Below are positions 45,224 to 52,986 of a DNA stretch of 64,000 bases, piece by piece. The stretch is from Paracidovorax avenae (lineage in GTDB: Bacteria; Pseudomonadota; Gammaproteobacteria; Burkholderiales; Burkholderiaceae_C): positions 2,887,501 to 2,951,500 of the forward strand of contig NZ_CP156079.1 of NCBI RefSeq assembly GCF_040892545.1. The letters run 5' to 3'. The notes beneath the pieces were generated by a model. It worked only from the letters and a program-made list of their open reading frames with translations. It made no database searches and was not told where the DNA came from. Every line of letters starts with the position of its first letter. The first letter of the stretch is position 1. The position numbers were made by a program, and so were the translations under genes.

Positions 45224-46230
45224 CATCTCCTCTCGCGCCGCCCGCACGGGCGGTGCATGACGCAACCACCGGGCTCGCCATGGACAGCACCGTCAAACCC
45301 TTCCTCGACGCGATCACCGACGTGCGCGCCAGCATCAACGAGCCAGGCCGGAGCCTGCAGTTCCCTGGACCCGTCGTCCTGCAGGCCGAGATCCAGCCGT
45401 ACGTGGCCGGGCTGCTCAAGCACTTCATGGAACTTCAAGCCGTGGACGCGACCTTGCACCATGAAGGCCTAGTTTGGCGTGGCCACCTCGACCGCAGCGT
45501 GGTGGATGGCCCATGGGTCAACTTCCGCAAAATGCCCGAGCAGCCGCCGACCCTGGACACGCTGCCATCCCCCTTGCCAACCGTAATTCGCGAGTGGCTC
45601 CTAAAGCCTTCACACAGCGAAGGGGGCCTGATGCTGGTGGCCGGCCCCACCGGGGCAGGGAAGACGACGACGGCGTCTGCGACCGTCATATCGCGCCTCC
45701 AGCTGCTAGGCGGTTTCGCTACGACCGTCGAGCAGCCGCCGGAGCAGCCGCTTAACGGCTGGCACCACGGGGCCACCAAAAGAGGCTATTGCTCCCAGGC
45801 CTGGGTGAAGATCGAAGGCGAAAGTCCGTGGGCCGCGGCGCTCACCGGAGTGCTCCGCTCCCAGGCGGCCGGCACGCCGACGATGCTCTTCGTCGGTGAG
45901 ATCCGAGAGGCCGAGGCCGCCCGGGTCGCGCTGCAGGCCGCGGGCAACGGGTTCCTGGTCATCTGCACGTCTTTCGCCACGGACACGGTGTCTGCCGTGA
46001 GTTCCTTTGCGAAGTGCCTGGACAAAAGCCAGCAGGAGATGTTCTCTCTGCTCCTGCGAGGTGTCGTGTTTCAGAAGCTCGACGGAAAGCTCCTCACGGC
46101 CAAGCTGCTGGAATCCACGTTGGCCGTGCAGCAGGCGATCGCCGCTGCAAAGTACGCATCGCTCGAAGGCGAGGCTCAGCGCCAGGCCAATGAGCGGATG
46201 CTTCTCGGCACCAGGTTCGCCACGCATTGA
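45220..46230 (+). CDS. Divergent PilT-like pilus ATPase
   Basis: 336 residues if read from TTG 45220, which overlaps the pilS stop; ATG 45280 would give 316 residues. The P-loop GPTGAGKTTTASA (about residue 142) and a GEIREAEAARVA Walker B region (about 226) are intact. The normally conserved His box (G-H-L-V-x-x-T-x-H) is replaced by GNGFLVICTSFATD, so the catalytic histidine position is lost. It is therefore probably a modified or non-hydrolysing partner of the second PilT-like ATPase at 47392. Confidence 0.8.
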   Translation: MTSPLAPPARAVHDATTGLAMDSTVKPFLDAITDVRASINEPGRSLQFPGPVVLQAEIQPYVAGLLKHFMELQAVDATLHHEGLVWRGHLDRSVVDGPWVNFRKMPEQPPTLDTLPSPLPTVIREWLLKPSHSEGGLMLVAGPTGAGKTTTASATVISRLQLLGGFATTVEQPPEQPLNGWHHGATKRGYCSQAWVKIEGESPWAAALTGVLRSQAAGTPTMLFVGEIREAEAARVALQAAGNGFLVICTSFATDTVSAVSSFAKCLDKSQQEMFSLLLRGVVFQKLDGKLLTAKLLESTLAVQQAIAAAKYASLEGEAQRQANERMLLGTRFATH

Positions 46231-46232
46231 TC

Positions 46233-46679
46233 ATGTGGATTCTCCTTCCAGCCATCTTCTTGACCTGCCTGCTGACAGCCTTCATCGGCGCACGGGGAGA
46301 CGCCGGCGCATCCGAGATCCGCACCCGCGCAAACGAAGAGCTCATGCACTACAGGACCTTCATCGCCGCGGCAGATCTGTACTTCAGGTCCCACGCTGCG
46401 CCTGCGGCCTCCACCCGCTACACCTGGATCCAGCTCAAGGTGTCGGCGCCACCGGGGATGAGCGAGGCGACGATGCGCGATGACTGGTATGCCGTACGCG
46501 ACGCGGATGGATCTTGGGCTGCATGCACCCAGCTGCGTGAGGAAGCCGCCCGGAAGGTGGCGGGCCTCTTTCCCGATCCAGGCGGGCCGCGGGCGCCCTC
46601 ACCGACCGCCCTGCTCGCCCTCGGGGATCAGGCAGCGGCTGCTGCAGCCACATCCCTCTGCGAACGAGGTGCGTCATGA
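46233..46679 (+). CDS. PilM-like small pilus membrane protein
   Basis: 148 residues from ATG 46233 (a TTG at 46227 is also in frame). One N-terminal transmembrane helix (about 2-20) and a periplasmic domain with YRTFIAAADLYFRSH and YTWIQLKVSAPPGM are consistent with PilM of R64-type clusters. It overlaps the next gene by ATGA. Family membership is moderate confidence, based on length, topology and position. Confidence 0.6.
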   Translation: MWILLPAIFLTCLLTAFIGARGDAGASEIRTRANEELMHYRTFIAAADLYFRSHAAPAASTRYTWIQLKVSAPPGMSEATMRDDWYAVRDADGSWAACTQLREEAARKVAGLFPDPGGPRAPSPTALLALGDQAAAAAATSLCERGAS

Positions 46680-47377
46680 GGCGGCGGCACCAGGGAACCT
46701 CGCTCCTCGAAATCGCCTTGGCGCTGATTGTCCTCTCGCTGGTGTACGTCAGCGCGATGCCATGGATCACCCGTCAGCAGGATGCCGTCGCGGCCAAATC
46801 GGTCTCCACCGACCACACCCAGTTCGCGGCCGCGGCGCGGGCCTACTTCGAGGCGAACCGGGCCGCGTTCGTCACGGCCATGAAGGATGGGACCGGGGCC
46901 GACAAGCTCTGCCTGGTCAACGTTGACCCGACCAGCGGTACCGGCACCCCGACCTACGCGGCTTCCCTGCATCGATGCGCCATTGATGCGAGCTTTCTCC
47001 AGCAGCGCGCGGCGCTGCCGTCGACGGCCAGCGGGACAAATGCCTACGGAGAGTCCTGGGTAGCTGTCTTTCGGCTCGTGTACGACGGCGCATCACCGTC
47101 GCAGCCGACCGGCGGCGTCGAAACGTGGATCACCTCCGCGGCCCTGGGTGGCGCCTCACCCATCTCGGCCGCGCCCTACCCCTACGACCGCGCCGCGACC
47201 GCGGCCGGGTTCCTGGAGGGCAACGGCGGCGTGGTCGCTGACAAGGACCGCTCCACGTGCATTTCCTCCACGAGCGCGAACCGCTTCGAAGCGTGCGGCG
47301 CCGGTTGGCGCGTCGATTTGAAGAACTTCCTCACCCCCGACGAACTCGCGCAGTTCGCCGCAAGGCTCAACAACTAA
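46676..47377 (+). CDS. pilV: PilV-like minor prepilin (no shufflon)
   Basis: 233 residues. The short leader ends at Gly7 and is followed by TSLLEIALALIVLSLVYV, with Glu at +5. Cys residues in the C-terminal part (LHRCAID; RSTCISS; EACGAGW) suggest disulfides. PilV is the tip adhesin choosing recipients in R64, where its end is switched by a shufflon. Here the protein is shorter, and no inverted segments or Rci-type recombinase follow, so a fixed tip is likely. Confidence 0.75.
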   Translation: MRRRHQGTSLLEIALALIVLSLVYVSAMPWITRQQDAVAAKSVSTDHTQFAAAARAYFEANRAAFVTAMKDGTGADKLCLVNVDPTSGTGTPTYAASLHRCAIDASFLQQRAALPSTASGTNAYGESWVAVFRLVYDGASPSQPTGGVETWITSAALGGASPISAAPYPYDRAATAAGFLEGNGGVVADKDRSTCISSTSANRFEACGAGWRVDLKNFLTPDELAQFAARLNN

Positions 47378-47391
47378 ACGGCACCACCAAC

Positions 47392-48624
47392 ATGAAAAGC
47401 ATCATCGACAACGACACGTTCGGCCGGTTCGTGGTCCAGACCTTCCATCAGGGGGAAGGCAAGCTCTACACCGATGCCTACATCCAGCCGGGTCAGCCGG
47501 TACGTGTGCGGTTGGGAAGCCATCGCTGGGCCGACCTCGAGTACATCGTGGGTGATCAGAAGGAAAAGCGGAACCTGGTCTTCAGTGCCGAGGACTTCGA
47601 TGCGCTCATGGCCAACCTGTTCCAGAAGCTCACGCACCGCGCAGGCGAGCCGGCCAGAAAGTGGCAGGACCTGGTCGCGCAAGCGAATGGCTGCCTCCAC
47701 CCCATGATTACCCTCTCGTCGCCCTCTGCCACGGGGGACATTCCCTTCCGTGTGCGATTCACCTTGCAGCGCCAGGACATGGGAGGCTACGGATTAATGC
47801 TGCGCTGCCTGCGGCCTGTGCCCGAGTCACTGGAGGAGCTAGGGCTTCCCAGCACGGTGCACGCGCTGTGCCAGGCCGGACACGGACTGGTGCTGGTCAC
47901 CGGCCGAACCGGCGCGGGCAAGAGCACGACGACCGCGGCGCTGATCCACCAGATCAACCGGAGCACGTCGTCGAACATCGTGATTATCGAGGAGCCGATC
48001 GAGTTCATCCACCGACCGGACAAGGCGCGGTTCACCTACCGGGAGGTGGGCGTCGACGTCGACACATATGCAAATGCCATGGAGCAAGTTTTGAGCTATG
48101 TCCCTGACGTCATCAGCATCGGCGAGATCCGGGACCCCTTGACGATGCGCGCCGCGGTGCGGGCGGCCGAGTCCGGCCACCTGGTCTTCGGCACCATCCA
48201 CGCCGCGAACACCACAGGCGCCATTCGCAAGGCACTGGGCTATATCGATTCGCCGGGCGAAAAACTCTCCTTCGCGACCAACCTGGTCGGTGTGATCGCT
48301 CAGGCGCTCCTTCCGGCCAAGACCGGTACCGGCAAGGCGCTTGCATTCGAGGTGATGGATTTCACGACAAAGCGCAGCGGCACGACGCCGCTGGCCGAGA
48401 CGGTGGAGAGGATGCTCTCGGCCAAGAGCGACGGCACCGAGCTGCGTCAGTTCGAGACGGACTTTCTGAGCTCGTCCAACCTCGGCATGGGCAACAGCCC
48501 GTTCATCCAGAGCGTGGTTACTCTCGTGCGCAAAGGACAGGTCGACGCGAAAGCGGCGCTGTCCTTGCTCACCGACGCCGCCAGCATGCAGCGTCTGAAC
48601 GATGCAGTGCCCGCGAACAGATGA
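47392..48624 (+). CDS. PilT/DotB-like pilus ATPase
   Basis: 410 residues from ATG 47392. The P-loop GRTGAGKSTT lies at about residue 170, VISIGEIRDPLTMRAAVRAAESG at about 240, and the His box GHLVFGTIHAAN at about 262. All catalytic motifs of the PilT/DotB family are present. It could be the pilus retraction ATPase, or by analogy with DotB a T4SS-associated ATPase. It is the last gene of the rightward pilus operon and faces the leftward block. Confidence 0.88.
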   Translation: MKSIIDNDTFGRFVVQTFHQGEGKLYTDAYIQPGQPVRVRLGSHRWADLEYIVGDQKEKRNLVFSAEDFDALMANLFQKLTHRAGEPARKWQDLVAQANGCLHPMITLSSPSATGDIPFRVRFTLQRQDMGGYGLMLRCLRPVPESLEELGLPSTVHALCQAGHGLVLVTGRTGAGKSTTTAALIHQINRSTSSNIVIIEEPIEFIHRPDKARFTYREVGVDVDTYANAMEQVLSYVPDVISIGEIRDPLTMRAAVRAAESGHLVFGTIHAANTTGAIRKALGYIDSPGEKLSFATNLVGVIAQALLPAKTGTGKALAFEVMDFTTKRSGTTPLAETVERMLSAKSDGTELRQFETDFLSSSNLGMGNSPFIQSVVTLVRKGQVDAKAALSLLTDAASMQRLNDAVPANR

Positions 48625-48648
48625 TCGCCACCTGGTGGGCCCGTCTCT

Positions 48649-48930
48649 TCAATCGGGAACCTCTGCGCCGAATTTGGAGGCTACCAGCGCCCGCATCCCA
48701 GCAACGAGTGGGTCCGGGCCCTCGCGCCACGTGCCCCGAACGGAATCGCTGACCACGATCGCGCACCAGGTGCGCCCCTTCCCGGGCATGGGCGCAACGT
48801 GGATGAAGTGCTTGTCGATCAGCGGCCCGCCGTCGCCCCAGGAAGAGGAGTACCGCGGGCCAGGGGCCGAATTGATTGCTTTCGCTACCCAGTGATCAAG
48901 CAGCGAACCGGAGAGGTCAGAAACACGCAT
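48649..48930 (-). CDS. NinX-like DUF2591 protein
   Basis: 93 residues. LSGSLLDHWVAKAI at the start, then YSSSWGDGGPLIDK and the C-terminal GPDPLVAGMRALVASKFGAEVPD are the marks of the DUF2591/NinX family, best known from lambdoid phages. Function unknown. Its stop lies 25 bases from that of the pilus ATPase gene (convergent). It is probably a phage-derived accessory gene shared among mobile elements. Confidence 0.85.
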   Translation of the reverse strand: MRVSDLSGSLLDHWVAKAINSAPGPRYSSSWGDGGPLIDKHFIHVAPMPGKGRTWCAIVVSDSVRGTWREGPDPLVAGMRALVASKFGAEVPD

Positions 48931-49002
48931 ACAGTGATTGTCGAGGCGGAACCAGGCCGGCGGACTCCATCAGCCATGTGCGACCGGCCTGCTGCCGCCC
49001 CC

Positions 49003-50052
49003 TCACCGCACGGGCTTCACTGTGGAGGGAAGAGCTTCGATGTCCGGCAGATTTACAGGGATCGGCGGCATCCAGCGAACATCCAACGACCGAGCCGCTG
49101 CTTCAATGGCCGAGCCGTCTTCGCGCTTCGAGGGGCCTGTACGGAAGCCATGCCAGTGGGCTCGGCGCACGTGCCCACGCGGGCCCTGGTGGGGTTGCCC
49201 ATCACCCTGTGAGTCTCGGTAGGCTGCGCGCAGCGCGGCACCAAGCCGCACACCTACGTCCCATTCACGCGGCCCTGCCGCGGCAAACAGCTTCGTGCCT
49301 TGGCGCCGAGTCTGCTGTGGCTCGGGGTTGGCAGGCTGCAACGCCTTCCCACGCTGGGTGATGTCAGCGCCAGCGCTGCAGATGTAGAGCACCAGCGAGA
49401 GGACGGTCCCGAGCGACGCCACGATCTCTGAGGACGATCGCCGGAAGTCGGGTAGCGCCTGGCCATGGTGCCCAAGCTGCAGTGCAGAGGTGGTTACCGC
49501 CTCTTCGATCGCGTGCTGGAGCGTGCCCTGCAGGGGAGCGCCGAGGACGACAAGGCGTTCGAGATCCTCGCCGGCATCGAGGACCACGCGAAGCTTGGTT
49601 TGCCCGGTACGCGTGCCGTAGTCGAGGTGCACCCATGCCCCCGCTACGCTCTCGCCGCCATGGCGCAATCCGGGCGTCTCCACGTACACACACCATTCGG
49701 GCAGCCGGGTCAGGACCTCGACCGGAATGTCACTGTCGAGGGGCGTATCGGTCACTGCCGCGTAGATCTCCGGGTCGTAGCGATAGATGCCCTGGGTCAT
49801 GCGCCAGGCGCCCAATGCAGCCAGCAAGCCGACGTCCACAACCGCCGCGGGGTCAAGGGCAGTCTGCGATGGATGCTTACCCACCGCCTGTGCCTGCGCC
49901 ACGGCCCAACCTGGCATCGGAAGAAAGCACCAATCAGGCCAGTCGGCCTGGGCGCGAAACCGCTCAGCCAGACCCCAAGCATCGGCATAGCGCGCCGACA
50001 ACGCGAGAAGGTGGTCCCTCGCCCTGTGCGATTTACGTTCGAATTGCGTCAT
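49003..50052 (-). CDS. AcrVA2-family protein (anti-CRISPR homologue candidate)
   Basis: 349 residues, close to the 322 of AcrVA2. The segments DWPDWCFLPMPGWAVAQAQAVG, WRMTQGIYRYDPEIYAAVTDTPL, LPEWCVYVETPG and the C-terminal HVRRAHWHGFRTGP with LDVRWMPPIPVN are the hallmarks I associate with the AcrVA2-like family, common on plasmids and ICEs. AcrVA2 of Moraxella blocks Cas12a by causing loss of its mRNA through recognition of the nascent protein. Most homologues are found without Cas12a nearby, so this one may target another nascent protein. Recognised from memory of the family, not from a search. Confidence 0.75.
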   Translation of the reverse strand: MTQFERKSHRARDHLLALSARYADAWGLAERFRAQADWPDWCFLPMPGWAVAQAQAVGKHPSQTALDPAAVVDVGLLAALGAWRMTQGIYRYDPEIYAAVTDTPLDSDIPVEVLTRLPEWCVYVETPGLRHGGESVAGAWVHLDYGTRTGQTKLRVVLDAGEDLERLVVLGAPLQGTLQHAIEEAVTTSALQLGHHGQALPDFRRSSSEIVASLGTVLSLVLYICSAGADITQRGKALQPANPEPQQTRRQGTKLFAAAGPREWDVGVRLGAALRAAYRDSQGDGQPHQGPRGHVRRAHWHGFRTGPSKREDGSAIEAAARSLDVRWMPPIPVNLPDIEALPSTVKPVR

Positions 50053-50083
50053 CGGTCTTCCATTGAGCGGCAGAGCCGCCCTC

Positions 50084-50428
50084 TCAGGTGGCCTGAGACA
50101 TACCTAGTGGGTCCGCAGTGCCAAGGACCTCAAGCGCGTCGTCCTTGAGCCGCTGGATGGGTTGCCAAGCCGCCTGCACCCGCGCGAGCTCGCGGTTGAC
50201 GGCTTCGTGAAGCTTGGGATCGATGTCTGGCAAGGCCCAGGCGATGTCCTCGCCCAGGGCCTCCATTTCAGCCTCATGCCGGCGTGCAGAGGCGACCTCC
50301 AGGCCCATCCGGGCTGATGCCCATGCCTCATACATGGCCGAGTGGCCGAGAGCGGTCAAAACTCCGCGGTTGTATTCCCCGAGATTCTCGCCAAGTTGCG
50401 ACAAAGCGCGGGCCTGAACGTTGGACAT
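50084..50428 (-). CDS. Hypothetical protein (114 aa)
   Basis: A soluble, mainly helical protein (MSNVQARALSQLGENLG; VNRELARVQAAWQPIQRLKDDALEVL) with GGAAAGGAAATC before the ATG, a good ribosome-binding site. It lies 31 bases upstream of the AcrVA2-family gene on the same strand, so the two are probably co-transcribed. Small helical partners of anti-CRISPR genes are often regulators, but there is no HTH pattern here and no function can be given. Confidence 0.65.
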   Translation of the reverse strand: MSNVQARALSQLGENLGEYNRGVLTALGHSAMYEAWASARMGLEVASARRHEAEMEALGEDIAWALPDIDPKLHEAVNRELARVQAAWQPIQRLKDDALEVLGTADPLGMSQAT

Positions 50429-50495
50429 GGTGATTTCCTTTCCGGCTACTCACCGCCGCTGGGTGCCTGCAACCGACCAGGCTGCAGTGGATCCA

Positions 50496-50930
50496 TTATG
50501 GGTCCATGCGGTGCGGGACCATCAGATCGAGGTGCCACGGAACGAAGTCGCTGTGGGGTGTCTCCAGGTGGAAGCGGACGCCACCATGAAGCTTTCGCAT
50601 GCGCCCAAGATCATCGAGGTACCCGCCGATCGGCGGAGCTTTGACATAGAGCACGTCGCCCTCCACCACGGCTTGGAATAGCGTCAGCCCGGTGGGTGCC
50701 GCGACATGGGCGTACTTCGCCGATGCGGCATCAGCGCGTGCGCGTGTCGCTCGTGCGCTGGCCCGTGCCTTCGGGGATTCCACGAAGTCGGAGAGCTCCT
50801 TGGCCAGTTCGCGAGTTGCCGGCACAGCGGGTAGACGTTCGAGGTAGCTGGCCGCCCTGCGCAGAAGATCGAGCGCCTGCCCGATCACGGCGTCCTGCTC
50901 GAGTTTCGCAACTGCGTCTGACGGGCTCAC
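50496..50930 (-). CDS. Hypothetical protein (144 aa), GTG start
   Basis: The GTG at 50930 overlaps the stop of the upstream gene (GTGA) and is preceded by GGGAGGGCA. An N-terminal helical half rich in Ala/Arg (residues 1-75, KARASARATRARADAASAKYA) is followed by a compact domain ending near VPWHLDLMVPHRMDP. Longer readings into the upstream gene have poor composition and were refused. No family is recognised. Part of the three-gene run before the AcrVA2-like gene. Confidence 0.6.
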   Translation of the reverse strand: MSPSDAVAKLEQDAVIGQALDLLRRAASYLERLPAVPATRELAKELSDFVESPKARASARATRARADAASAKYAHVAAPTGLTLFQAVVEGDVLYVKAPPIGGYLDDLGRMRKLHGGVRFHLETPHSDFVPWHLDLMVPHRMDP

Positions 50931-51289
50931 TGCGATTGCCCTCCCGCACCCGCCAACACGCGCGCCAACCATCGCCCGTTGGCAGGGGCACGGCAGACCA
51001 GCGTCGTCCTGCACAGCATCCGCTCCGTCTCCGCCGGCGGCTTCGGCCCGGGCGAACACTTGGTATCGCCCAGCCAATAGCGGTTGCGATCGTCTCGCAT
51101 CGCCCCGATGCGCGCCAGTGCGTGGGACACGGGCGAGGTCTTTGGCACCAGGTCGGGGTAGCACCAGGCGTCGTTGACGCGCCGAGCGATGTCCGCCGTC
51201 GTTAGGGGCGCCTCGGCCGAGCGAAGGACCGCCATGACCGCCGCGTCCTTCTCTGCGGACGGTATCCGTCTGGAGCGTGTTTGATTCAT
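50927..51289 (-). CDS. Small winged-helix-like protein (120 aa)
   Basis: ATG at 51289 with a clear GGAGG site. The sequence EKDAAVMAVLRSAEAPLTTADIARRVNDAWCYPDLVPKTSPVSHALARIG fits a winged helix with the recognition helix in SPVSHALARI, followed by a wing (RDDRNRYWLGD). It is probably a DNA-binding regulator. Coupled to the downstream 144-aa gene by GTGA. Confidence 0.65.
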   Translation of the reverse strand: MNQTRSRRIPSAEKDAAVMAVLRSAEAPLTTADIARRVNDAWCYPDLVPKTSPVSHALARIGAMRDDRNRYWLGDTKCSPGPKPPAETERMLCRTTLVCRAPANGRWLARVLAGAGGQSQ

Positions 51290-51346
51290 ATTTCCTCCGG
51301 GGTTGAAGTGATGGATTTCGGAACTGGCGGATGCCGCCTGCCCCCA

Positions 51347-52249
51347 CTATTTCTGCTTCGCCGGCTGCACCTTGGCTAACTGCGCTTCGAGCGCCTCGAC
51401 GCGGCCTCCGGCACGAGCCAGCTGGGTGGTCGCGTCCAGGGCTTCCTTTCGTGCCGACGCCAGTTCGCGCTTCACTTCGTCCACGCTTCCCTCGAGTCGG
51501 CGGCGCTCCTCCGCAAGCTCTGCTCGGGCTCGATTTCGCTCGGCCTCCAGCGCGTTGCGCGCCTGCTTGATCTCTTCGAGGGCAGCAGCTAACTGCCGCG
51601 CTTGATCGGTGGCTTGCTGCTCCAGCCGGGCGACCACGGATCGCATACGGGTGAGCTCCTCGCTCGCCGTCTTGTGGCGCCCCTCCTCATTCTGCAGGCG
51701 CTCCTGCAGATCCTCCGCACGTACTGCGATTTCCGTTGCCCTCGCCTCTGCGGCGGCTGCGCGTGCGGCCTGAGCGCCCGCCTCTGCTTGCGCCGCCGCC
51801 AGGGCGCCGCGCAGTTGCTCCGATTCGGTGGCAGCAGCCCGGCGCGCCTCATCGCGCTCGGCTTCGCGGCGCTCAGCCAAGTCCAGGGCTTCGGCCGCTT
51901 CGCTCTCGAGCTCGGCCCGGGCGCGTTCGAGTCCCGCGCGCTCCGCCGCGAGCCGGTCGTCCGCAAGCTTGAGCGCGGCCGCCCATAGGTCCGCCGACCA
52001 CGCCTGGAGCTTTTCCATCACGATTTGTGGAGCCGGCTCGCGTGCGCTGCCCGTCGCCGCAGCTGCTTTGCGGGCCTCGTTCCACGCCCTCACGACCGGG
52101 CCGATCGTCGCGTAAGAGCCACCCTTGGTTCCGGTCATCAGTGCGAGACGGGTTCTCACAGACTCATTCGTTGACCGAGTCCCCTCAGCCGCAAGAGCCT
52201 CACACGCTTCGATGATGAGTTTCTCGGTGATAGTTGCTTCACTGGACAT
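51347..52249 (-). CDS. kfrA: KfrA-like DNA-binding coiled-coil protein
   Basis: 300 residues from ATG 52249. The N-terminal KfrA_N domain (EKLIIEACEALAAEGTRSTNESVRTRLALMTGTKGGSYATIGPVVRAWNEAR) is an HTH. It is followed by an almost continuous Ala/Glu/Arg coiled coil to the end. KfrA proteins of IncP plasmids repress their own promoter and help organise and partition the plasmid. The palindrome 32 bases upstream is its likely operator. An in-frame ATG at 52312 lies inside that operator region and was not used. Confidence 0.88.
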   Translation of the reverse strand: MSSEATITEKLIIEACEALAAEGTRSTNESVRTRLALMTGTKGGSYATIGPVVRAWNEARKAAAATGSAREPAPQIVMEKLQAWSADLWAAALKLADDRLAAERAGLERARAELESEAAEALDLAERREAERDEARRAAATESEQLRGALAAAQAEAGAQAARAAAAEARATEIAVRAEDLQERLQNEEGRHKTASEELTRMRSVVARLEQQATDQARQLAAALEEIKQARNALEAERNRARAELAEERRRLEGSVDEVKRELASARKEALDATTQLARAGGRVEALEAQLAKVQPAKQK

Positions 52250-52267
52250 ATGAATCTCCGGGGTGCC

Positions 52268-52309
52268 GTTGTTTGTTGTTTGTAGTGTATTACATAACAA
52301 TACACAACA
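52268..52309 (-). promoter_or_regulatory. Probable KfrA operator
   Basis: TGTAGTGTATT (52281-52291) and TGTTGTGTATT read from the other strand (52299-52309) form an inverted repeat with ten of eleven positions matching and a 7-base spacer; the inner seven bases pair perfectly. Next to it lies GTTGTTTGTTGTTTGT (52268-52283). Position and symmetry fit autorepression by KfrA. Confidence 0.65.
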
Positions 52310-52351
52310 CAAGCGCCTATTTTGGGTTGCGGCCTCGCGCGTCGATCGACG

Positions 52352-52388
52352 AAGAAAAGCCCAGGGGCGCCTCGCGGCATCCCTGGGC
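52352..52388 (-). terminator. Intrinsic terminator between the 152-aa gene and kfrA
   Basis: Leftward reading: GCCCAGGG (52388-52381) pairs exactly with its complement (52366-52359), followed by TTTTCTT. It ends the transcript of the gene at 52394-52852, so kfrA has its own promoter. Confidence 0.75.
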
Positions 52389-52393
52389 GAAGG

Positions 52394-52852
52394 TCATGCG
52401 ACCTCGACAAATCGCACCGTGGTCCGGTGCGGGAACAGAAGAACGTCCCTCGCGTGCATGGGCTCATGAGCCTCCCAGCACCTTCTTTCATAGTCCCAAT
52501 GTTCCGGGCTGGCCTCGCGGCCCAACACTGGAAGCCGTCCCTCGGTGAGATAGCACCCACCCGCACGAGTAAGCCGCGGCAAACCGACGACCTGTCCCTG
52601 AACAAAAACGACGAGCCCGTCGCAAGCCTCGTCCACCAGTGCGGTGCCTGGCGGATATTGGCTCAGCAACGCCTTCGCACCTTCGGTCCACCCCGAGCAG
52701 CTGCAGAGGTCGAGCCCAACAAGCTCCGGACAAAGCGCCTGCAGCGCAAGCTCTGCAAGCCGAGCCGCGGCAACGTCTCCTGAGCCTCTCGCAGCGTTCA
52801 GTTGCAGCAGATAACCGTACCTGGCCTCGGATGCGTCAACTTCTTTCATCAT
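52394..52852 (-). CDS. Hypothetical protein (152 aa)
   Basis: ATG 52852 (or the next ATG, 52849) after AGAGGACC. A soluble protein with a helical start (EARYGYLLQLNAARGSGDVAAARLAELAL) and a beta-rich remainder (GTALVDEACDGLVVFVQGQVVGLPRL; RDVLLFPHRTTVRFVEV). No family is recognised. Its 5' region has a long GC-rich stem of the same general type as the other leaders in this block. Confidence 0.65.
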   Translation of the reverse strand: MMKEVDASEARYGYLLQLNAARGSGDVAAARLAELALQALCPELVGLDLCSCSGWTEGAKALLSQYPPGTALVDEACDGLVVFVQGQVVGLPRLTRAGGCYLTEGRLPVLGREASPEHWDYERRCWEAHEPMHARDVLLFPHRTTVRFVEVA

Positions 52853-52857
52853 GGTCC

Positions 52858-52965
52858 TCTACTTACAGGTGAATAAAGCGCGCCCCTCCCCCTCGGCCGA
52901 AGCCGAATGAGTGGCGTGAACCAGGGGGAGGCGCAGGAAACCGCCGGCGGAGCGGCGGAAGTTGG
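52858..52965 (-). promoter_or_regulatory. Structured leader of the 152-aa gene
   Basis: In the leftward sense GCGCCTCCCCCT pairs across to AGGGGGAGGGGCGC with two extra bases, enclosing TCGGC-TTCG-GCCGA, and the stem is followed by a short T-rich run before the ribosome-binding site. This is the first of the serial leader hairpins of block 6. Confidence 0.5.
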
Positions 52966-52986
52966 GGACGAATCCCCCGGGGTGCG

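Noticed and set aside
46676..48624. Possible pilV shufflon
   Set aside because: No repeated inverted segments, no truncated pilV ends and no Rci-like recombinase beside the gene; the next gene is an ATPase.
49465..50148. Rightward 227-codon frame opposite the AcrVA2-family gene
   Set aside because: Antisense shadow; the leftward frame has the family motifs and a leader with a ribosome-binding site.
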